Source: JBPCRW01 sp050996405 (GTDB lineage Bacteria > Acidobacteriota > Blastocatellia > Pyrinomonadales > Pyrinomonadaceae). Taken from it: a stretch of 30,080 bases of DNA. Position numbers and translations under genes: made by a program. The stretch lies in NCBI GenBank assembly GCA_050996405.1, contig JBPCRW010000008.1, positions 1 through 30,080 on the forward strand. The letters run 5' to 3'. The notes under the pieces are model-generated. The model saw only the letters and a program-made list of their open reading frames with translations. It was not told the DNA's origin and did no database searches. Numbering within the stretch: the first letter of the stretch is position 1; every line of letters starts with the position of its first letter. Shown piece after piece: positions 15,119-23,063 of this stretch.

Positions 15119-15153
15119 GACGAGCAACTTTTTTGAATTTAAAATTGCTCGTC
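15119..15153 (-). terminator. probable terminator downstream of tRNA-Gln
   Basis: GACGAGCAA (15119-15127) pairs with TTGCTCGTC (15145-15153). On the minus strand the stem is followed by TTTCGTTTG, a modest T-rich tail, 15 nt beyond the tRNA 3' end. It may partly end the ispE-tRNA transcript before prs. Confidence 0.55.
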
Positions 15154-15168
15154 CGATTAAATATAAAA

Positions 15169-15243
15169 TGGCTGGGGCGGGAGGACTCGAACCTACGAAT
15201 GCCGGATCCAAAAACCGGTGCCTTACCACTTGGCTACGCCCCA
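15169..15243 (-). tRNA. tRNA-Gln (anticodon UUG), CCA encoded
   Basis: A cloverleaf of 75 nt including an encoded CCA. The acceptor stem is TGGGGCG/CGCCCCA with discriminator G, the D-arm is AGCCAAGTGGTAAGGC, and the T-arm contains GGTTCGAGTCC. The anticodon arm is CCGGT, loop TTTTGGA, TCCGG, placing TTG at positions 34-36; it has a U-U mismatch at the pair next to the loop. The first base pair U-A and the similarity to known Gln tRNAs support the call. Its 5' end is 10 nt after the ispE stop codon, so it is probably processed from the ispE transcript. Confidence 0.95.
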
Positions 15244-15253
15244 AAAATATTTT

Positions 15254-16156
15254 TTAGAAACTAATCGGAAACAACTTTAATTTTTCACGATACTTTTTTC
15301 GTGAAACAGTTGCTACGGCAAACATTCGCCAACGATGCTCATTCGCAAGGGCTTTGATAGTCGCTTGCCGTGTCTCTTCATTTTCAAAGATTGCAAAAAC
15401 GCTTGCCCCGCTGCCCGATGTCAAAGCTGTTTTCGCGCCGTTTTTCAAAAGGCTTTTTTTGACGCGCTCGATTTCGGGTTCGATTTTGAAAACCACTTCT
15501 TCAAAATCATTTTCGGGTTCAAACTGCCGTAAATACTGCTTTCCAGCCTTGTCACGGCAAAGTTTGAGAATACTTTTTGAAGAAAACTTTGTCAAGCGCG
15601 GGAAATTTAATTGTGCAAACGCCCTTGCGGTCGAAACTGAAACATCGGGTGTCACAATCAGCAAAAAATTTTCCTCTAAATCTTCCAGCGGCGTAATTTC
15701 CGTTCCGCGTCCTGTTCCGAGCGCAGTTCCGCCGCAGAGAAAAAATGGAACATCCGAACCTAATGTTGAAGCGATTTCAAGCAACTCGTTTGAACTAATT
15801 TCTATCTGCCAGAGCCGCGCCAAACCGATTAGCGCGACCGCCGCATTGCTTGAGCCGCCGCCGAGCCCGCCCGGCGACGGGATCTTTTTTTCGAGATGAA
15901 TTCGCGCGCCTTTTTTTACATTAAATTTTTCGCGCAGAATATTCGCGGCTTTGATAATCAGATTGCCTTCGTCGGTCGGAACGTCGGAAACATCGCAGGT
16001 TAAAGTTATTAAATCGTTTTCTGAAAAATGTAAATTGTCGCGCAGCGAAACGGTCTGAAAAGCCGTGCGAATTTCGTGAAAATCGTCGTCGCGTCTGCCC
16101 AAAATCTTTAGAAACCAGTTTATTTTAGCGAACGCCGGAAGCGTGAAAGAATTCAT
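15254..16156 (-). CDS. ispE: 4-diphosphocytidyl-2-C-methyl-D-erythritol kinase
   Basis: A 300-residue GHMP kinase of the MEP pathway to isoprenoid precursors. It phosphorylates the 2-hydroxyl of CDP-methylerythritol. K11 (FAKINWFLKILG) and D135 (TLGSDVPFFL) are the catalytic pair, and the ATP-binding GHMP loop is PSPGGLGGGSSNAAV at 93-107. The C-terminal motif LTSGSGASVFAIF is present. The length is normal. The start is the ATG at 16156 without a clear Shine-Dalgarno sequence. It is followed by tRNA-Gln, prs, rplY and pth, an order seen widely in bacteria. Confidence 0.96.
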   Translation of the reverse strand: MNSFTLPAFAKINWFLKILGRRDDDFHEIRTAFQTVSLRDNLHFSENDLITLTCDVSDVPTDEGNLIIKAANILREKFNVKKGARIHLEKKIPSPGGLGGGSSNAAVALIGLARLWQIEISSNELLEIASTLGSDVPFFLCGGTALGTGRGTEITPLEDLEENFLLIVTPDVSVSTARAFAQLNFPRLTKFSSKSILKLCRDKAGKQYLRQFEPENDFEEVVFKIEPEIERVKKSLLKNGAKTALTSGSGASVFAIFENEETRQATIKALANEHRWRMFAVATVSRKKYREKLKLFPISF

Positions 16157-16179
16157 CTCGACAGGATAAATTTTTCAAC

Positions 16180-16260
16180 GCGGAGACGCAAAGGCTTTTG
16201 AAGTAAAAAGTAAAAAGGTAAAAGGCAAAGCCAATTTCTATTTTACCTTTTTACTTTTTA
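16180..16260. repeat. 20-bp perfect inverted repeat beginning at the CAP-gene stop codon
   Basis: 16204-16223 pairs perfectly with 16241-16260 around a 17-nt loop; the words are TAAAAAG and variants. The CAP stop codon TAA is 16260-16258, the very first bases of the minus-strand arm. Next to it, GCGGAGACGCAAAG (16180-16193) is a 14-mer that recurs inverted at 16957-16970, on the other side of the CAP gene. Confidence 0.85.
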
Positions 16261-16920
16261 TTTAGTGATAAAAACCTGCGTGAAATAATAAGTTCCGTCA
16301 GGCGCAACGGCGACTCCGATTCCCGATTCATTCCAAGCCTTGTCCATAATATTTTCACGATGTCCGGCGGATTGCAGCCACTGCGTGCAAGCCATTTCGA
16401 CGGGTTTTGAAATTCCTCGATTAAAAGCTATATTTTCGCCAATCGCCGTCCAATCTCTTTCGCCGAATAACGCGGCGCGTTCTTTGACGGTCGAACCGTT
16501 TGATTCTGTGTGGCTGAAATAATTTTCCCGCGCCATATTTTCCGAGTGAAATCGCGCCGCCTGCGCCATCTGCTCATTCCATTTGAGCGGGCTTAAATTA
16601 TTGGCGATTCGTTTTTCGTTCAGCAAATCAAACGCTCTGCGTTCGAGCGAAGAAATCAGCGTCGAGTTTTGCGGCAGGAATTTTAATTTGGCGGATGCCG
16701 GAGAATTTTTTGCGGAGGCACTCGAACCATCGGAAATTCTTGGACGAGAGACGGCTAAGGCATTTTCGCTTTTAAAGGCAAATGCCGTTATTTCCCTGAC
16801 AATTTCCGCATCCGGCACAATCGCCTGCGCTCTTGCGGAAACGGAAAAAATCAGCAGAAATGAAAACGAAAAAATTAGTATGCGGAAAGCGGAAAAATAG
16901 TTGGAATTCATACACCTCAT
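16258..16920 (-). CDS. secreted CAP-domain (SCP/PR1-like) protein
   Basis: A 220-residue protein with a signal peptide (residues about 1-32: hydrophobic FRILIFSFSFLLIFSV, then SARAQA) and a C-terminal CAP domain from about 93 to 220. The CAP cavity residues are visible: H125 in FHSENMA, E162 in GENIAF and H187 in AGHRENIM. The length of the domain is typical of bacterial CAP/YkwD proteins, which are extracytoplasmic and of mostly unknown function. The start may instead be the second ATG at 16911, four residues in; GAGGTG overlaps the choice. The gene is flanked by inverted copies of a 14-mer (16180-16193 and 16957-16970). Confidence 0.88.
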   Translation of the reverse strand: MRCMNSNYFSAFRILIFSFSFLLIFSVSARAQAIVPDAEIVREITAFAFKSENALAVSRPRISDGSSASAKNSPASAKLKFLPQNSTLISSLERRAFDLLNEKRIANNLSPLKWNEQMAQAARFHSENMARENYFSHTESNGSTVKERAALFGERDWTAIGENIAFNRGISKPVEMACTQWLQSAGHRENIMDKAWNESGIGVAVAPDGTYYFTQVFITK

Positions 16921-16935
16921 TTCGGCAGACGCGAC

Positions 16936-16980
16936 AATCTCGTTTGAGATTCACGTCTTTGCGTCTCCGCATCGCTGCGG
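16936..16980. repeat. hairpins upstream of the CAP gene
   Basis: AATCTC (16936-16941) with GAGATT (16946-16951) forms a four-base-loop hairpin, and CCGCA (16967-16971) with TGCGG (16976-16980) a second one. CTTTGCGTCTCCGC at 16957-16970 is the inverted partner of 16180-16193. The rest of 16981-17120 is AT-rich with no gene or clear site that I can see. Confidence 0.6.
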
Positions 16981-17120
16981 ATTTGCCATTATCGTCTAAG
17001 GTTTAGCGATTTTTATTTCGGACTTTTCGTCTATGGAAAAATCGGTCAAACTTCAAGATTTGAAATTTGTCAGTTAATAAAAATTTTTAATACGAAAGTT
17101 TTTCCAGATATTTTTTTGAT

Positions 17121-19265
17121 TTATCTGGCGGCTTGATTCGACAGTTTTTCCTTCAGGCGATTTTCTGCCTCCGCATCGGATGAGATATTTATCGCTCTTT
17201 GCCAAGTCATTTTCGCAAGGTCGAATTTTCCCCGCTTTTGATAGACATCGCCGAGATGTTCATAAACAGTTGACGAAGCCGAATCATTGCGAACGGCTTC
17301 CTTTAAATACGTCTCGGCTTCATCCAATTTTCCCAATTTAAAATAAGCCCAGCCGAGACTGTCGAGATACGAAGCGTTGGACGGGTCAATGCCGACGGCT
17401 TGCTTGATTAAAGCGAGAGCTTCGTCAAATTTTTCGTTTCGTTCGAGCAGGAAATATCCTAAATTGTTAAGCGCGACCGGATTGTCCGGCGATTTTTTCA
17501 GCAAATTTCGCAGAGTCTCTTCGGCAGATTGATAATTTCCGGCGGTTTGCTGCGCGGTTGCCAGCGAAAGGTCTGCGATTTGTTTTTTTTCTTCGCTTCC
17601 CGCGACGGCGAGAGCTTGACGGGCGGCTTCAACCGCTTCGCCGCCGCGTTTCGCCTGATTATACAAACTTGAAATAAAAATGTAGTTTGTAAAATCGTCG
17701 TAATAGACGGACGGCGGCGTTTTGGAAGTTTGGAAATTGTTTGATTTTCTGCCGTTCGACTTTTCGGCTGGCTTTGTAAGTAAAGTTTTAATCAGCCGGA
17801 CACCTTCGTCAACTCGCCCCAAATCGGTCAAAACCGACGCTTCGAGGCGCGTCAAACTATAATCGTCTTTCAACCGAACGCGCAGGTTGCGAATCGACTG
17901 CAAGGCTTCCTGTTTTTTTCCGGTTTCGCGCAGCAGAGAGATATTTTGCTTGTCGGCAAATAAATCATCTTTGCCGAGCAAACGGCGGGCGCGTTCGATG
18001 GTCGCTTTCGCTTCGTTCGGCTTTCCGGCATTTTTATAAACCTGAATAATTTTACCGAAAACCTGCGTCGCAAATTCGCGGTCTTCTTCCGTATTTATTT
18101 CATCGCTGCCGATTCCCTGAATTTTCAAGGCTTGTTCGTATTCGGCAACCGCTTCGCCCGTGCGATTCGCTCCGGCATACACATCGCCGAGCGAGATTTG
18201 CAGCGAAGCCGCCGAGATTTTATCCGTCTTCAACAAATTTGCTATTGCCGAGCGCAGAAATTTCGCCGCGTCATCGATTCGACCTGCGCGCGCTTGAACA
18301 TCGGCATTAAGTTCAATTAAAGCGACATTATTCGGATTGGCAAAAACCGCCTGCTGAAGTGCCTGAACGGTTGCCGGAGAAATTTTCCCGTCGCCGCTTT
18401 CGACGGCTTGTTTTAACAAATCAATCGCTTCGGCATTTTCCGCGTCGTCGGCAATGGCGAGGCTTAGAACTTCGACCGCTTCGCCGGAGCGATTCGCTTT
18501 AATCAACGCCGCGCCGAGTTTGAGCGGCACGCTTTCGGGCGCGAGCGATTCCTGCGCTCCCATTATCGAAAGGTAATAGCGCGTGTCAACCGGCGTTGCC
18601 GAAGCCTGCCATCTTTTCAAGGCTTCGATGCGCTCGTCCGTTTTATTCGTCCGGTCGTAAAGCGCGCTCAAAAACGCCCAAGCCTCTGCAAAACGCTGGT
18701 CGAGCCGCGCGACTTCCTTCCATTCAGCAACAGCTTTTTGCGCGACGGCGAAATCAAAAGGCGCGGCGGGACTGTTAAGATTGCTTTTAACGGTATAAGA
18801 AAACGCTAAAATACGATGCGCGCCGAAATTGTCCGGCTGAATTTTGACCGCCAGATTGGAAAGCGCGATGGCTTCGTCAATATCCTGCGGCGGCGTAATT
18901 AAAAATAATTCGGCAAGCGCGACATAACCTTCCACTAGCTTCGGATTAAGTTCCAGGGCTTTTTGAAAAGATTCTTTAGCCAGCGTAGTTGCCGCGATAT
19001 ATGCAGCAGTTGACGAACGCCGACGACTCGCGTTTGAAATATAACGCTGTCCTTCGAGCAGTTTAACAAATGCCTGCTCGCGCTGCTGGCGCGAAACGTC
19101 AGACTGGCGATTGAGGTTTTCGGCAAGCGTCACAGACAATCGCGGAGTCGGTTTAGCAAGCGGCGCGACAGGTTTCGGCATCGAATCCGTTTGTGCGAAA
19201 ATCGCCCGCGCTCCAAAGCACGCGACGATTGCCGCCGAACACAACGCCAATTTTAATTTTTTCAT
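17121..19265 (-). CDS. large secreted tetratricopeptide-repeat protein
   Basis: A 714-residue TPR protein with a signal peptide (KLKLALCSAAIVACFGARAIFAQ, cleavage expected near residue 25). Repeated 34-residue helix pairs run through most of the chain: for example KESFQKALELNPKLVEGYVA near 100, then many to the C-terminus, where DEALALIKQAVGIDPSNASY and DEAETYLKEAVRNDSASSTV are near-canonical. It should be periplasmic or outer-membrane-attached and act as a protein-interaction scaffold. The start is the ATG at 19265 with GGAGAGG upstream; the ATG overlaps the preceding stop (ATGA), which couples it to the small membrane protein. A stretch NFQTSKTPPS about two thirds along the chain looks repeat-derived (17721-17739). 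Confidence 0.85.
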   Translation of the reverse strand: MKKLKLALCSAAIVACFGARAIFAQTDSMPKPVAPLAKPTPRLSVTLAENLNRQSDVSRQQREQAFVKLLEGQRYISNASRRRSSTAAYIAATTLAKESFQKALELNPKLVEGYVALAELFLITPPQDIDEAIALSNLAVKIQPDNFGAHRILAFSYTVKSNLNSPAAPFDFAVAQKAVAEWKEVARLDQRFAEAWAFLSALYDRTNKTDERIEALKRWQASATPVDTRYYLSIMGAQESLAPESVPLKLGAALIKANRSGEAVEVLSLAIADDAENAEAIDLLKQAVESGDGKISPATVQALQQAVFANPNNVALIELNADVQARAGRIDDAAKFLRSAIANLLKTDKISAASLQISLGDVYAGANRTGEAVAEYEQALKIQGIGSDEINTEEDREFATQVFGKIIQVYKNAGKPNEAKATIERARRLLGKDDLFADKQNISLLRETGKKQEALQSIRNLRVRLKDDYSLTRLEASVLTDLGRVDEGVRLIKTLLTKPAEKSNGRKSNNFQTSKTPPSVYYDDFTNYIFISSLYNQAKRGGEAVEAARQALAVAGSEEKKQIADLSLATAQQTAGNYQSAEETLRNLLKKSPDNPVALNNLGYFLLERNEKFDEALALIKQAVGIDPSNASYLDSLGWAYFKLGKLDEAETYLKEAVRNDSASSTVYEHLGDVYQKRGKFDLAKMTWQRAINISSDAEAENRLKEKLSNQAAR

Positions 19266-19732
19266 CTCACCTCTCCGGCATCTAATTTTTCCAGACTTTC
19301 GACAACTTTTTCCCAAACTCTCCTGCGCGGAAAATTTATCAGACAGACAATTAAAGCGATGGCGGATGCGCGAAGCGTTTGAAATTTATCGCCCGTGAGA
19401 GCCGTGATGACAAAACCGATAATCGCAATTATCTCGGCAAGCGCGCTTAAAATTATCGCGTTCGATTGAAGTTGTTTTATCAAACCGGATTTGCCTTTAA
19501 GCAATATTGTATCTGCAAGTTTTTCCCAGTTGAAAAAGGCGCGCCGCAGAATAAACGAGCCGACTGCGATAAAAATAATGGCAATCCAGAGAGTGGTTAT
19601 CGTCGAAGGCGAAGCGGCAGATTCAAATTTAAAAATATCAAACCAAGCCGCGACGGTCAGCGCGATTATCGTCATAATTTCGGCGGCGATGATAATGACG
19701 GTCACGCGGTAATTTGCTGCAAGCTGTTCCAT
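19262..19732 (-). CDS. small membrane protein upstream of the TPR protein
   Basis: A 156-residue protein with four hydrophobic segments at residues about 9-30, 45-63, 91-112 and 119-133, and a basic stretch NFPRRRVWEKVV near the C-terminus. I do not recognise the family. I prefer the ATG at 19732 (MEQLAANYRV); a TTG at 19753 would add seven residues. The stop codon overlaps the start of the TPR gene by 4 nt, so the two products are made together and may act in the same envelope process (inference). Upstream, a nested inverted repeat fills the gap from the BamD-like gene. Confidence 0.75.
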   Translation of the reverse strand: MEQLAANYRVTVIIIAAEIMTIIALTVAAWFDIFKFESAASPSTITTLWIAIIFIAVGSFILRRAFFNWEKLADTILLKGKSGLIKQLQSNAIILSALAEIIAIIGFVITALTGDKFQTLRASAIALIVCLINFPRRRVWEKVVESLEKLDAGEVR

Positions 19733-19760
19733 AAAAATTTGAGTCCGCCTCAAAGATTAG

Positions 19761-19856
19761 AAATAGGACGCGGATTTATCGGATTGTGGCGGATTGTCGC
19801 GGATTAAAGATAATCTGCGACAATCCGTTTTATCGGCGTTCATCCGCGTCCTATTT
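19761..19856. repeat. nested inverted repeat between BamD-like gene and small membrane protein
   Basis: The outer stem AAATAGGACGCGGAT (19761-19775) pairs perfectly with 19842-19856. An inner stem of 16 positions (19791-19806 with 19811-19826) has one wobble. The words are variants of CGGATTGT. It lies between the stop at 19917 and the start at 19732. Confidence 0.85.
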
Positions 19857-19916
19857 CCTTATTTTCAAATTCGCTTCTAAATTTTGATTATCCGGCGAAC
19901 TCTCTCGGTTCGGCTA

Positions 19917-21419
19917 TTATTTATTTGAACTGCTCGTCGTGTTATTTGAATTATCTTTAATCACGGTCGTCAATGCTTTCGGAATCTGCGAAGCCGTCAC
20001 GTCGCCCTGATTGGCGATAATCTGGTCGATTATTTCAAATTTCTTTTCGCTGTAATTATTTGTCATCAGCACTCCGTCTTTATCAATCGTCAGCGGATAA
20101 ATGCCGAAAAACTGATTTTTGAAATTCGTCATAAATGAAACTTTTTCCGGCGGCAGAGCCTTCATCCGTTCGGGATTCGGTTCGGGAATCGAAGCACCGA
20201 TTAATTTCAACTGCTCTTTGGCTTTATCAACGTAATCGCTGTTCGGGTAATCGCGCACCAGTTGCTGATAGTATTTCGCCGCCTGGTCAGTTTCTTCTTC
20301 GATTTGATAAGTCACCGCGAGTTTGTAAAGGTTTTCGTCGTTGTAACTAAAGTTCGGAAATTTCTCCAGATTTTCCAGATAACGAGACTGCGCTCCCTTC
20401 AAACCGCCTTTTTTCTGATTAACCGCCAAATCGTAATAATAATTTGCGATAAATAAATTGTGCAGTCCGAGATTGTCCTGCGTTTCTTTCAGACGGGTTT
20501 CCGCTTCCGCCCGCAGAGTCGTATTTGGATATTGCTGGAGCAATGCCCGCAAACGCTGTTCAGCTTTTCTGGCGTGGACGGAATCGCGGTCGGGCAAACC
20601 AATTTGACGCATTTCGCATTCCGCGATTTTCAAAATCACGCGGTCGGCTAAAGGATGCGTCGGAAAAAACGTCAGCCAATCCTGATAACCGGCTTCGGCT
20701 TGAATCAAATCGCTCGTTCCGCCTTCGAGATAAAACGAATCCGCAACGGCAAGTTTCGCCATCGGCAGATACGGCGAATCGGGATAAGTCGTGATAATGG
20801 TTTGAAAAAGCAATCGTCCAACATCATAATTATTTTTACGAACTTCGCGCGTCGCCACAATAAAAAGTTCGCGGTCGCGCCCCGGCGTAACCGTGCCGAT
20901 TAAATTTTCGTATTCTTCATTTCCGCCGCCGCCGAAAATGCCTAAAAATTTTCCTTTCTTTTTCAACTCGCGCGACTTTCCGACGTTTGAAACCGGCGCG
21001 GCGCGGTCTTTTGCCGTTTCCGTAATCGTCGCGTCAACGCGCGTCTGCAAATCGCTGGTGGCAGTTTCAATCTGTTCAAGGTCTGCAATTTCGTATTTTT
21101 CGGAACGGTCTAATTTACCGTGCAGGTTCGAGATTTGCGATTGCAGATTTGACGCTTCCTTATCCAGGGCTTTGAGCCGCGCCGACGGAGTTTCGAGACT
21201 GGCTTTATCGTCCTTTTTCTTATCTTTGTCTTCGTCTTTGAATGCCGAAATCGCGCCCGACAAAGAATGGCGCATCGAATCGACTCTCGAACGCGCGACA
21301 TCCAGACGCTGCAGCGGCGAACCGTCCGGGGCTTTCGTTTGCTGCGCCGAATTTGTTAAAACCGCGCTCAAAATCAGAAGCAAACTTAAGATAATTGCTT
21401 TGTATTTATAAAAAATCAT
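19917..21419 (-). CDS. BamD-like outer-membrane assembly/TPR protein
   Basis: A 500-residue exported protein. The signal peptide covers about 1-26 (AIILSLLLILSAVLTNSAQQ), without a lipobox cysteine, so it is not a classical BamD lipoprotein. A charged region and coiled coil span about 70-140 (KALDKEASNLQSQISNLHGK). From about 180 to 405 there are BamD/YbgF-type TPR units: LLFQTIITTYPDSPYLPMAK, AEQRLRALLQQYPNTTLRAE, and YYQQLVRDYPNSDYVDKAKE. The C-terminal 95 residues are unique. It likely helps outer-membrane protein assembly or cell-envelope organisation; this is inferred from repeats. GGAGAAG precedes the ATG at 21419. The upstream neighbour rpe is 55 nt away. Confidence 0.78.
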   Translation of the reverse strand: MIFYKYKAIILSLLLILSAVLTNSAQQTKAPDGSPLQRLDVARSRVDSMRHSLSGAISAFKDEDKDKKKDDKASLETPSARLKALDKEASNLQSQISNLHGKLDRSEKYEIADLEQIETATSDLQTRVDATITETAKDRAAPVSNVGKSRELKKKGKFLGIFGGGGNEEYENLIGTVTPGRDRELFIVATREVRKNNYDVGRLLFQTIITTYPDSPYLPMAKLAVADSFYLEGGTSDLIQAEAGYQDWLTFFPTHPLADRVILKIAECEMRQIGLPDRDSVHARKAEQRLRALLQQYPNTTLRAEAETRLKETQDNLGLHNLFIANYYYDLAVNQKKGGLKGAQSRYLENLEKFPNFSYNDENLYKLAVTYQIEEETDQAAKYYQQLVRDYPNSDYVDKAKEQLKLIGASIPEPNPERMKALPPEKVSFMTNFKNQFFGIYPLTIDKDGVLMTNNYSEKKFEIIDQIIANQGDVTASQIPKALTTVIKDNSNNTTSSSNK

Positions 21420-21474
21420 ACATCTTCTCCGAATTGCCGATTACCTGTTTCGGCTTGTCAACTTACCCTGAATT

Positions 21475-22137
21475 TTAAACCCAGTTTGTTCCCGCTTCGA
21501 TTAAATCTCTCACGCCTTTTGCCGGACTTCCCGCGCCGAAAACCGCCGAACCGGCGACGATGATTTCCGCGCCGCTTTCGACAATCTTTTTGATATTTCC
21601 GATATCGACTCCGCCGTCAATTTCGACTCGCGTTTCCAAATTTCGCGCTCGAATCATCTCCCGCAAACGTCTTAATTTATCGAGCGAAGCCGGAATAAAT
21701 TTTTGCCCGCCGAAACCCGGATTGGCCGACATCAGCAAAATAAAATCGGCAAACGGCAGCGCGTCTTCCAGACAGGCAAGCGACGTTGCCGGATTAACAG
21801 CGACACCGGCTTTGCCGCCGTCTTCACGAATCTCCGTTAAAGTCCGATGCAGATGCGCGTCGGCTTCGACGTGAACCGAAACCATATTCGCGCCCGCTTC
21901 GACAAACTGCGCGGCGTAGCGATTCGGATTTTCAATCATCAAATGACAATCAATCGGCAGTTTCGTAACTTTTCTGACGGACTTTAAAACCGGCAAACCA
22001 ATCGTGATATTCGGCACGAACTGTCCGTCCATCACGTCGAAATGCAAAATGCCCGCGCCGCCTTCTTCAACCGCGCGAATTTCCTCGCCGAGCCTTGCAA
22101 AATCAGCCGATAAAATTGAAGGAGCTATTTCAAACAT
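21475..22137 (-). CDS. rpe: ribulose-phosphate 3-epimerase
   Basis: A 220-residue TIM-barrel enzyme interconverting ribulose 5-phosphate and xylulose 5-phosphate. Metal-binding and catalytic residues are visible: H32 and D34 in HFDVMDGQFVP, H65 in DCHLMIENP, and the second aspartate in EIDGGVD. The phosphate loop MSANPGFGGQKF is conserved, with Ala where Val is common. The length is full. The start ATG at 22137 has no Shine-Dalgarno sequence. It follows the PASTA gene by 116 nt in which I see no clear site. Confidence 0.96.
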   Translation of the reverse strand: MFEIAPSILSADFARLGEEIRAVEEGGAGILHFDVMDGQFVPNITIGLPVLKSVRKVTKLPIDCHLMIENPNRYAAQFVEAGANMVSVHVEADAHLHRTLTEIREDGGKAGVAVNPATSLACLEDALPFADFILLMSANPGFGGQKFIPASLDKLRRLREMIRARNLETRVEIDGGVDIGNIKKIVESGAEIIVAGSAVFGAGSPAKGVRDLIEAGTNWV

Positions 22138-22253
22138 TTATTTATTTTCAATGACGAAAATTAAAATTCGTTTTTTCAGCCTGCCGAATTTGTTTGCAAT
22201 GAGTTAAGTATTAAGTTGCGCGAAAATAATTTACGGTTGCTTGGTTTTCCAAA

Positions 22254-22964
22254 CTACGGCACTTTGCGCGTGCGCGTGTCGCCGCTCGTCGCCGGAGTTT
22301 TCGCGGCAGGCGGTTTCGTCGTATTCGGTTTCACCGGCTCGGATTTGTCCGAGTTTGCAGGCGGCGTTAACTTATTAGCCGGTGTCGCCGAACTGTTTTT
22401 ATTTCCGCCGCTCGAACCCGATTTAGAATTTGTGCCGTTTGAATTGCCGCCCGAATTAACGTTCGCCGCAGTATCGGCGTTGCTGTTTGATTTATTGGAA
22501 ATCACGTCGCGCGTCGTCTGCGCGGGCTTTTTCGTGTTTGAATTTTTATTTGTTTTAACAGGTTTGTCGGGCGTGATGTCGGTGCTTTCCGCGTCTGTGT
22601 TATCCGCCGTATCTTTCTGGACGGTCGCCGGTGCTTCGTTGTCTTCAGGATTCGCTTCGCTGACCACCACCGAAATGACCTGTCCAGTTTTCACCGTTTC
22701 GCCCGATTTCGGCAACTGTTCCAAAACCGTGTTCGGGGTTTCATGGCTGTATCGGGTCGCGCGTTTTTTTAGCTTTAAACCGAGCGCAGCCATTTCATTT
22801 TCACTTGCGTAAAAATCCTTTCCGACCACTTCCGGCACTTTTACTTCCGCGCCGCGCAAAGAGAGATAAACCACGCCGCCCGCGCCGACCAGAAACGTGC
22901 CTGCCAGAGCGACCACGATTAGCAATTTACTAATTGCCGAGACACCTGCTTTGATAATGCTCAC
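22254..22964 (-). CDS. single-PASTA membrane protein with Asn/Ser-rich tail
   Basis: A 236-residue protein with a short cytoplasmic N-terminus, one membrane helix (about 12-35), one PASTA domain (about 41-103: VPEVVGKDFYASENEMAALG, then VLEQLPKSGETVKTGQVISVV) and a 130-residue disordered tail rich in Asn, Ser, Thr, Pro and Lys. PASTA domains bind peptidoglycan fragments and usually belong to Ser/Thr kinases or penicillin-binding proteins; here no kinase or transpeptidase is attached. The start codon is GTG at 22964, with an AAAGG-like site upstream. It sits between rsmB and rpe. Confidence 0.85.
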   Translation of the reverse strand: MSIIKAGVSAISKLLIVVALAGTFLVGAGGVVYLSLRGAEVKVPEVVGKDFYASENEMAALGLKLKKRATRYSHETPNTVLEQLPKSGETVKTGQVISVVVSEANPEDNEAPATVQKDTADNTDAESTDITPDKPVKTNKNSNTKKPAQTTRDVISNKSNSNADTAANVNSGGNSNGTNSKSGSSGGNKNSSATPANKLTPPANSDKSEPVKPNTTKPPAAKTPATSGDTRTRKVP

Positions 22965-23063
22965 AAATATTTCTAACCTTTCAAAACTCGAAAATCAAAC
23001 CTACGCAGTCTATCATTTTTTATTTAAACGGGCGAGTAATCAAACGCCGCAAAACGAAAAATT

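Noticed and set aside
17104..17128. CCAGATA/TATCTGG hairpin at the end of the TPR gene as a terminator
   Set aside because: The stem is 7 bp and AT-rich, overlaps the stop codon and is followed by A rather than T on the minus strand.
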